Below are positions 58,574 to 64,000 of a DNA stretch of 64,000 nt, piece after piece. Origin of the DNA: JAAETI01 sp965368515 (lineage in GTDB: Bacteria > Actinomycetota > Acidimicrobiia > Spongiisociales > UBA5794); assembly GCA_965368515.1 (NCBI GenBank), contig CBDUNF010000001.1, positions 1 to 64,000 on the forward strand, written 5' to 3'. Below the pieces are notes generated by a model. The model did no database searches and was not told the origin of the DNA. It was given only the letters and a program-made list of their open reading frames with translations. Made by a program: the position numbers and the translations under genes. Position 1 is the stretch's first letter. Each line of letters starts with the position of its first letter.

Positions 58574-58601
58574 ATCAACCGAGCTTGACATATAAACGGT
58601 G

Positions 58602-58630
58602 GGTGGCCGGCACGTGGGGTGCCGGCCACC
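58602..58630. terminator. 12-bp perfect stem-loop between aapJ and aapQ
   Basis: GGTGGCCGGCAC and its complement flank a GTGGG loop, 28 bases after the binding-protein stop and 26 bases before the permease start. There is no T-tract, so mRNA stabilisation or partial attenuation is more likely than full termination. Confidence 0.65.
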
Positions 58631-58656
58631 TCCGACACCTGTAGGACAAGATTGCC

Positions 58657-59889
58657 TTGACACAGACCACCCTGGAGCCGCCTAACTCGGCGGACACGGG
58701 CCCCGAAGAACACATAGTCTGGTACCGCAACGTGCGGACCTTACGCATCGTGGCGCAAGTCACTGCGGTTGTGGCCGTTCTTGCTCTGATGTCGTGGTTC
58801 TTCAACAACCTGCTCACAAATCTGGATCGCCGCAATATCGGCACCGACTTTGGATTCCTTAGCCGGCCGACCAACTTCGAGATTCCCTACGACGAAGGCT
58901 TCAATCCACGTAGCCCCGTGACCGACATGATCCTGGTCGGTCTGAAGAACACCTTCCTGGCGGGCTTCTTCGGGATCATCATCGCAAGCATTGTTGGTCT
59001 GCTTGTTGGCATCTCCCGGCTATCGACTAACTGGCTGGTCGCCAAGTTGGCGATGATCTATGTCGAGACCTTCCGCAATATCCCGCCGCTGGTCATCATC
59101 GTGTTCTTTGGAGCAGCGATGTTCACAGCCGGGCCGTTCCCGGTCCTTCAGGAAGCCGACACTGTTTCGTTCTTCGGTACCGACAACAACTTCCTGATTC
59201 TGTCGAACGAACGCTTTGGCATCCCCTCCTTCATCGCCGGGGGCAACGTTGGGCTGTTCTGGATCACAGTTATCGTCGCGCTGTTAGCGGCAATCGCCGT
59301 AGGCGTCTACCGCACCCGACTCAGTGACAGAACAGGTGTGCACCACCATCGGATCCGATGGGGCTTCGGCGCCTTTGTCGTGATCAGCTTGCTGGGGTTC
59401 TTGCTCATCGGTGACGCGTTCACGATGTCGTGGCCCGAGGTTTCGGAGAACGGCCGGCGGATCGTCGGTGGGTTCATCATGAACTCCGGCTTCATGTCGA
59501 TCACCGTCGCTCTCGGCCTCTATACGGCGAGCCATATCGCGGAGATCATTCGCGGTTCGATCCTTGCGGTCCCCAGCGGTCAAACCGAGGCGGCTAATGC
59601 GATCGCCCTCACCGCGTTCCAACGGTACCGATACATCGTCCTTCCGCAGGCCCTCCGAATAGCATTGCCGCCGACGATCAACCAGTACCTCAACCTCGTC
59701 AAGAACACTTCGCTCGGGACCGTGGTGGCTTATGCCGAGATCACGGCGCTGACCCGAAGCTCGATCGGCAACGGTCGCCCGGCACCGCAATCCATTGCGA
59801 TTCTGATGTTGGTCTATCTGACCTTCTCGCTTGGGATTTCCGCCGTTTTGAATATCTATAACCGGCGCATTCAACTGGTGGAGAGGTAG
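58657..59889 (+). CDS. aapQ: Amino-acid ABC transporter permease (AapQ-like)
   Basis: The 410-residue permease begins at a TTG and has about eight helices. GLKNTFLAGFFGIIIASIVGLLVGISRLS near 95-123 and the ATPase-docking EAANAIALTAFQRYRYIVLPQALRIALPP near 312-340 are typical HisM/AapQ motifs. The RNIPPLVIIVFF near 139-150 also matches. The central segment of about 100 residues between helices is characteristic of AapQ/BztB. Confidence 0.88.
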   Translation: MTQTTLEPPNSADTGPEEHIVWYRNVRTLRIVAQVTAVVAVLALMSWFFNNLLTNLDRRNIGTDFGFLSRPTNFEIPYDEGFNPRSPVTDMILVGLKNTFLAGFFGIIIASIVGLLVGISRLSTNWLVAKLAMIYVETFRNIPPLVIIVFFGAAMFTAGPFPVLQEADTVSFFGTDNNFLILSNERFGIPSFIAGGNVGLFWITVIVALLAAIAVGVYRTRLSDRTGVHHHRIRWGFGAFVVISLLGFLLIGDAFTMSWPEVSENGRRIVGGFIMNSGFMSITVALGLYTASHIAEIIRGSILAVPSGQTEAANAIALTAFQRYRYIVLPQALRIALPPTINQYLNLVKNTSLGTVVAYAEITALTRSSIGNGRPAPQSIAILMLVYLTFSLGISAVLNIYNRRIQLVER

Positions 59890-59892
59890 ATC

Positions 59893-61350
59893 ATGGATCC
59901 CGACCTTCCCTTCACTCCGCTCGAGACGGGCACTTTGGAGCCTATGCCTGTTGCTGAAACGCGAGAGCGTCAGCCGAAGCTGCCGCCAGGCAAGTGGATC
60001 CATAAGAACCTGTTCAACAACTGGTACAACTCGGCTATCACAGTGGTCCTCGGCGTCTCCGTCATCGCTGCGACATACTTCTTGCTGAGATTCGTTTTCG
60101 TCACTGCTCGATGGGCGCCCGTCATCGAGAACCTGACGCTGTTCATGGTTGGTCGTTTCCCGCGTACCGCAGCCAACGATCAGCTATGGCGTGTGGTCGC
60201 CCAGGTACTTATCTGGTCGGGGGCAATGGGACTGGCTTGGGGCGCCGCAGTGTCGGGCGCGAAGTTCCGGGCAATGCAGGCCGGCGTCGAGTACACCGAA
60301 GACACGCTGCTGACCAGGCTCAGGCGGTATTGGAGCCTGATCGGGCTGATCGTGCTACTTCTCGTAATCGCCAAGACGTTTGGCCCGGCTCTAGTCGTGA
60401 TCGCGGCCGTCGCGATTGGGGCGGCGCTGCAGATGGTCGGAGCTCGAATCCCGGGTCAGTACGCCGGAGTCACCTGGGCCGGCGTCGCCTTCCTCGGCGT
60501 CCTCGGCTATCAGATCGTTAGCGGGTTCGTTGGTACCGGCTGGCTGTGGCTCTTTCTCCCGATCGTGCTCGCATCCGTTTCCCTGCTGGGGAGGCGTGAT
60601 TGGGACGACGTGCGTCGCATGCACATCGTCCAAAGCGCAGCTGCAGTTGCCATATTGGCGGTCGGCTTCCTCTTGTACTCGGTGACCAATTTCGAAGGCG
60701 TCGGGTGGGACGAGTGGGAAGGTTTCCATCTCAATCTCATAATGGCTGCCCTGGCGATCACGCTGTCATTCCCGCTCGGTCTTCTGCTGGCGCTGGCTCG
60801 CCGATCGAGTTTCCCCGCCCTGCGAACACTCGCCACGCTCTACATCGAGCTGATCCGTGGTGTGCCGTTGATTTCGCTGCTGTTGATGGCTCAGTTCTTC
60901 CTTGGCTTTTTCCTGAATACGACCACGCTTCCCTCTGAGATCACCAGGGCGCTAGCGGCCATGACGATGTTCACGGCTGCCTATGTGGCCGAGATCGTTC
61001 GCGGTGGACTCCAGGCGGTTCCGGGGGGCCAGGTCGAAGCGGGCAACTCGCTTGGGCTCTCGCCTTGGAAGGTCACAAGGCTCATCGTCCTGCCCCAGGC
61101 CCTTCGCGCCGTTATCCCGGCAATGGTTGGCCAGTTCATCTCGCTGTTCAAGGACACGACGCTGCTGTTCATCATCGGTATCGGCGAGATCCTTCGGGTT
61201 CGTGAGATTGTCCATGCGCAGACGGATTTCCGGGGCTTCGGGATCACAGAGACACTGGTGTTCGTGATGCTTGCCTTCTGGGCAGTGTCGTTTGCTATGT
61301 CTAGGGAAAGCCAACGTTTGGAACGGAAGCTTGGAGTTGGAGAACGATGA
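59893..61350 (+). CDS. aapM: Amino-acid ABC transporter permease (AapM-like)
   Basis: The 485-residue permease has an extended N-terminal membrane region (about 1-270) with around seven helices, then the standard permease: SFPLGLLLALARRSSFPALR near 293-312, IELIRGVPLISLLLMAQFFL near 318-337, and docking loop EAGNSLGLSPWKVTRLIVLPQALRAVIPAM near 380-409. It is longer than typical AapM (about 385). Three bases separate it from aapQ. Confidence 0.87.
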   Translation: MDPDLPFTPLETGTLEPMPVAETRERQPKLPPGKWIHKNLFNNWYNSAITVVLGVSVIAATYFLLRFVFVTARWAPVIENLTLFMVGRFPRTAANDQLWRVVAQVLIWSGAMGLAWGAAVSGAKFRAMQAGVEYTEDTLLTRLRRYWSLIGLIVLLLVIAKTFGPALVVIAAVAIGAALQMVGARIPGQYAGVTWAGVAFLGVLGYQIVSGFVGTGWLWLFLPIVLASVSLLGRRDWDDVRRMHIVQSAAAVAILAVGFLLYSVTNFEGVGWDEWEGFHLNLIMAALAITLSFPLGLLLALARRSSFPALRTLATLYIELIRGVPLISLLLMAQFFLGFFLNTTTLPSEITRALAAMTMFTAAYVAEIVRGGLQAVPGGQVEAGNSLGLSPWKVTRLIVLPQALRAVIPAMVGQFISLFKDTTLLFIIGIGEILRVREIVHAQTDFRGFGITETLVFVMLAFWAVSFAMSRESQRLERKLGVGER

Positions 61351-62144
61351 CAGACAGAAACGACTCAGGATCTGGTGAGGTATTCGCCGACGCCACCCAG
61401 ATGGCCGGTACCGGCGAGCTGATGATCGAACTCGTCGATGTCGACAAGTACTTCGGCGACTTCCAAGCTCTGAAAGACATCAATCTGAGAATCGCCAAGC
61501 AGGAGGTTGTCGTTGTCATCGGGCCTTCGGGTTCCGGCAAGTCGACGATGATCCGCTGCATCAACCGGCTCGAGAAGCATGATCACGGCAGGATCACGGT
61601 TGATGGCATCGAGCTCTCCGATGACATCAGGCACATCCAGGAGATCCGTCGTGAGACGGGAATGGTGTTCCAGCAGTTCAACCTGTTCCCACATCTAACG
61701 GTGCTGGAGAACGTAACCCTCGGACCACGCCAGGTTCGCAACATGCCCAAGAAGGAAGCGGACGACCTGGGGATGGAGCAGCTCACTGCGGTGCAGATCC
61801 CCGAGCAGGCGCACAAATACCCCGGCCAACTCTCAGGTGGGCAGCAGCAACGTGTGGCCATCGCCCGGTCCTTGGCGATGAGCCCGAAGGTGATGCTCTT
61901 TGATGAGCCGACGTCAGCATTGGACCCAGAGATGATCAAAGAGGTGCTCGACTCCATGAAGGAACTGGCCCTTTCCGGAATGACGATGATCGTCGTCACT
62001 CACGAGATGGGGTTTGCCCGCGAGGTTGCGGATCGTGTCGTCTTCATGGCCGACGGGCAGATCGTCGAAGTTGGCACCCCCGAGCACTTCTTCACCAACC
62101 CGACAGAAGATCGCACCAAGCTCTTCCTCAGCCAGATCCTGTAG
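61347..62144 (+). CDS. aapP: Amino-acid ABC transporter ATP-binding protein (AapP-like)
   Basis: The 265-residue ATPase has Walker A GPSGSGKST near 59-67, Q-loop FQQFNLFPHLTVLENV near 109-124, signature LSGGQQQRVAIARSLA near 162-177 and Walker B KVMLFDEPTSALDPE near 182-196, with the H-loop THEMGFAREVADRV. It starts inside the aapM stop (ATGA). An N-terminal extension of about 22 residues precedes the core. The aapJQMP set is complete. Confidence 0.92.
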   Translation: MTDRNDSGSGEVFADATQMAGTGELMIELVDVDKYFGDFQALKDINLRIAKQEVVVVIGPSGSGKSTMIRCINRLEKHDHGRITVDGIELSDDIRHIQEIRRETGMVFQQFNLFPHLTVLENVTLGPRQVRNMPKKEADDLGMEQLTAVQIPEQAHKYPGQLSGGQQQRVAIARSLAMSPKVMLFDEPTSALDPEMIKEVLDSMKELALSGMTMIVVTHEMGFAREVADRVVFMADGQIVEVGTPEHFFTNPTEDRTKLFLSQIL

Positions 62145-62289
62145 GCGCCACGTCTCACCCAATCCGGCTGAGACGGCCGATGCCATTTGCGCGCTCCCGC
62201 GTCCTCAACCAGGTTCACTCCGTGGCCTAGCTGCCGATATAGGCGTGAGGATCAGGAGGGGCCGCCGGCCCACAGATAGAAGAAGAGGG

Positions 62290-63076
62290 ATGCGCATGAA
62301 TCGCATAGCGGAGTTGGCCGATGTGACTCCCGACGTTGGACATCCAGTCTGTCTGTACTCGTCGGGGACCATGCCGTTTACTGGGTAGGGATTTCAGATG
62401 CAACGGCGTTTCGGTGCAATGTCTACTTCATCCAGGATGGAGATGTGGGGATCGTTGTCGATCCGGGTAGCTCCGATCACTTCGAGAGCGTGAAGCACAA
62501 CATCGGTGAACTAATGGATCCAGCCGCCGTGACGGGATGATTCTATGTCACCAGGACCCCGATGTCGCGGCGTCCATGGTGGATTGGCTCGAGCTCAATC
62601 CGACAATGAAGGTCTTCACCAGTCCGCGCACCCAGGTGCTGATTCCCCACTACGGAGTCTCCGACTACGACTTCTACGACACGTCGGTGAACCCGCGTTA
62701 CGAATTGCCTTCCGGTGAGCATCTCCAGTTCATTGAGGCTCCATTCCTCCATTTCCCCGGGGCGATCACGACATACGACACTGCAGCGAAGTTCCTGCTG
62801 TCTGGAGACATCTTTGCGGCACTGGATCTCGATTGGACTCTGACGGTTGACGATTTCTCGTTGCACATCGCAAAGATGGACCTATTCCACATGGACTACA
62901 TGGCCTCGAACCTTGCGGCCCGCGGTTTCGTCAGGCGCTTGGATGGAATTGAGATCGAGGGAATCCTGCCGCAGCACGGGTCGATCATCAAACAGGAGCA
63001 TGTGCCGCTTGCTCTCGACTATCTCGAGAACCTGCAATGTGGGCTCGACATCATCTACGCCGACATGGTGGACTAA
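62290..63076 (+). pseudogene. Metallo-beta-lactamase/ODP-fold protein, broken by two frameshifts
   Basis: Three frames join into one protein. From ATG 62290 or 62296, frame one reads RIAELADVTPDVGHPVCLYSSG, then stops. Losing one G in the GGGG run near 62367 would explain the shift to a frame reading HAVYWVGISDATAF, then IVVDPGSSDHFESVK and AAVTG, then a stop. A second single-base loss in the GGG run near 62535 leads to ILCHQDPDVAAS and the rest to 63076. The HQDPD motif replaces the HxHxDH of hydrolases, as in flavodiiron-related oxygen-binding ODP proteins. Two sequencing errors in G-runs are possible. Confidence 0.65.
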
Positions 63077-63590
63077 TGACAACGTCTGCACCGTCGGACG
63101 GTGAAGTTGCCGCGCTGCGACAGAAGATTGCCCTGCTCGAACAGGGAATGGGACAGGCTGCTCGTATTAGGGAGCTCTGGGAGAAATCCGCCAGCGACCT
63201 GAAGGCGACGAAGTCCGAGCTCAGTCACTCGCTGCAGGAACTGGCGGAAGCCCACGACGAACTAACCGAGAAGAGCGAAGCGCTGGAGCGCCTCAACGAT
63301 CAACTGCGTGAGGAGCTGGCGTTCCGCGAGAAGGTGGAGGCCGAGCGATTGTTGTCGCAGAAGCTCGAATCGATCGGCCAGTTGGCTGCGGGCATAGCCC
63401 ACGAAATCAACACGCCAATTCAGTACGTAAGCGACAACACGCACTTTTTGCGGTCGGCCTTTGCGTCGCTTCAGCAGCTTGTTGTCGCACTCGATCCCGA
63501 GAAGGACGTTGCTGAGGGAAGCGAACCAGCTCGGCTGGCGGCTGTGCTGGACGTGGCCGAATCTGAAGCCTTGCTTGAAATCGAAGCTTC
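63076..63590 (+). pseudogene. Truncated sensor histidine kinase (HisKA region only)
   Basis: The ATG overlaps the TAA of the ODP gene (TAATG), so the two were an operon. About 170 residues are recognisable: a long coiled coil (about 10-95) and the HisKA H-box, LESIGQLAAGIAHEINTPIQ near 98-117 with the phospho-acceptor His. The sequence after about 63590 is no longer protein-like, and the ATPase domain is missing. The frame continues open by chance into rpsF. This is a 3'-truncated kinase abutting the ribosomal-protein leader. Confidence 0.6.
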
Positions 63591-63614
63591 CCCTGTGGCC
63601 AGTCAGGGTCGATG

Positions 63615-63643
63615 TGGACGGGTGACCCCAGCCCAGTTACACT
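63615..63643 (+). promoter_or_regulatory. Candidate rpsF promoter
   Basis: TGGACG (63615-63620) and TACACT (63638-63643) are 17 bases apart, giving a transcript with a leader of about 100 bases before the rpsF start. The -35 is a weak match. Confidence 0.4.
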
Positions 63644-63659
63644 CACGCACCGCAAACGG

Positions 63660-63730
63660 GGCATGTCGAACAGTTTCGCCATGCCGCTACCCCTGCTCCC
63701 GGAGAGTCCGGGGGCCTTCCGCACTGCGGA
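63660..63730 (+). promoter_or_regulatory. Structured rpsF leader (three hairpins), possible S6:S18 autoregulatory RNA
   Basis: Three hairpins are visible. GGCATG (63660-63665) pairs with CATGCC (63680-63685), enclosing CGAA/TTCG. CCCGGA-GAG-TCCGGG spans 63698-63712. TCCGC-ACT-GCGGA spans 63718-63730, just ahead of the Shine-Dalgarno site. Many bacteria regulate rpsF through a leader bound by the S6:S18 complex. Whether this matches that motif cannot be decided by eye. Confidence 0.4.
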
Positions 63731-63750
63731 TGTCCACAGGAGGTGAGATA

Positions 63751-64000
63751 TTGCGTTCCTATGAGTTGATGATGATTCATCGTCCCGAGCTGGCCGAGCC
63801 CGATGTTCGGACTCTCGTCGGCGAGGTAGAAGGTGTCATCGCAAGTTCCGGTTCCGTAGAGGACACCGATTTTTGGGGCAAGCGTCGTTTTGCCTATGAG
63901 ATCGATCACTTGAACGAGGGCTTCTACTCCGTCGTTACATTCGAAGCGGGCACCGAGATGGTCGAAACCCTTGACCGCGCCCTCGGGCTTCATGATGCCG
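63751..64000 (+). CDS. rpsF: Ribosomal protein S6, 5' part (cut by window end)
   Basis: The visible 83 residues start (TTG) RSYELMMIHRPEL and include DFWGKRRFAYEI near 48-59 and YSVVTFEA near 67-74, the S6 family pattern. S6 binds S18 on the central domain of 16S rRNA in the small subunit. AGGAGGTGA (63738-63746) gives strong initiation. Typically ssb, rpsR and rplI follow; they lie beyond the window. Confidence 0.92.
   Translation, partial: MRSYELMMIHRPELAEPDVRTLVGEVEGVIASSGSVEDTDFWGKRRFAYEIDHLNEGFYSVVTFEAGTEMVETLDRALGLHDA

Noticed and set aside
58585..58590. TTGACA as a promoter for aapQ
   Set aside because: No -10 element at a suitable distance; the following bases form the stem-loop.
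63076..64000. Open frame running from the histidine kinase straight into rpsF, suggesting a kinase-S6 fusion
   Set aside because: The sequence between about 63590 and 63750 is hairpin-rich and not protein-like, and rpsF has its own strong Shine-Dalgarno and start. The open frame is chance in GC-rich DNA.
1..64000. CRISPR arrays, tRNA or rRNA genes, insertion sequences, phage genes, toxin-antitoxin or defence systems
   Set aside because: None seen; no direct-repeat arrays, transposase or integrase motifs, or tRNA-like cloverleaf noticed on either strand.

Overview
The window reads as chromosomal DNA of a GC-rich actinobacterium. Uncultured Acidimicrobiia or a close relative is my best guess, from Thr/Ala/Asp-rich linkers behind lipoprotein signal peptides, frequent GTG/TTG starts, very short gene spacing and a PPOX-class protein. 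This placement is inference. I see no tRNA, rRNA, CRISPR array, prophage or insertion sequence. Both edges cut a gene: a VanW-domain protein on the left and rpsF on the right.

Layout. 1-7.2 kb: mixed genes (VanW, CNNM/CorC-type CBS protein, small membrane protein, a broken acetyltransferase, FMN reductase, GNAT, PPOX protein, panB). 7.3-21.5 kb: an ABC sugar importer (binding protein and two permeases, minus strand) diverging from an eight-gene plus-strand operon: D-2-hydroxyacid dehydrogenase, transaldolase-like protein, fucose-isomerase-like protein, archaeal-type GAPDH-like dehydrogenase, Gfo/Idh protein, a SuyA/SuyB-like pair and an LDH2-family dehydrogenase. A TauE/SafE anion exporter follows. 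21.6-22.8 kb: redoxin and AMMECR1 protein. 22.8-38.0 kb: inositol locus 1 (iolB, iolG-like, iolE, RbsBCA-type importer, SMP-30 lactonase, 2-hydroxyacid dehydrogenase, Gfo/Idh, HpcH aldolase, iolD, SDR). 38.2-41 kb: TetR and MarR-type regulators with an oxidoreductase. 41-48.6 kb: an Mrp (Mnh) antiporter operon with a G-E fusion, then a CPA2 antiporter and a universal stress protein. 49.7-55.5 kb: inositol locus 2 (SDR, iolC, second iolB-like, LacD-like aldolase, Gfo/Idh, LacI regulator). 55.5-62.1 kb: DUF192, metallo-beta-lactamase and S51 peptidase genes, then an AapJQMP-type amino-acid importer. 62.3-63.6 kb: a decayed ODP-fold/histidine-kinase pair. 63.75 kb: rpsF behind a structured leader.

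The most interesting region is 7.3-21.5 kb. The gene set fits a complete route from a sulfonated sugar such as sulfoquinovose to sulfite: isomerisation, transaldolase cleavage to sulfolactaldehyde, oxidation to sulfolactate, stereo-inversion by two dehydrogenases (SlcC/ComC logic), desulfonation by SuyAB to pyruvate and sulfite, and sulfite export. Family assignments come from the sequence; the substrate is inferred from the combination.

The two inositol loci, 15 kb apart, share a palindromic operator (core TGGAACGTTCCA) found at five sites, including the promoter of the LacI gene. At three sites the left half of the palindrome also forms the -35 element. No IolA (malonate-semialdehyde dehydrogenase) gene is in the window.
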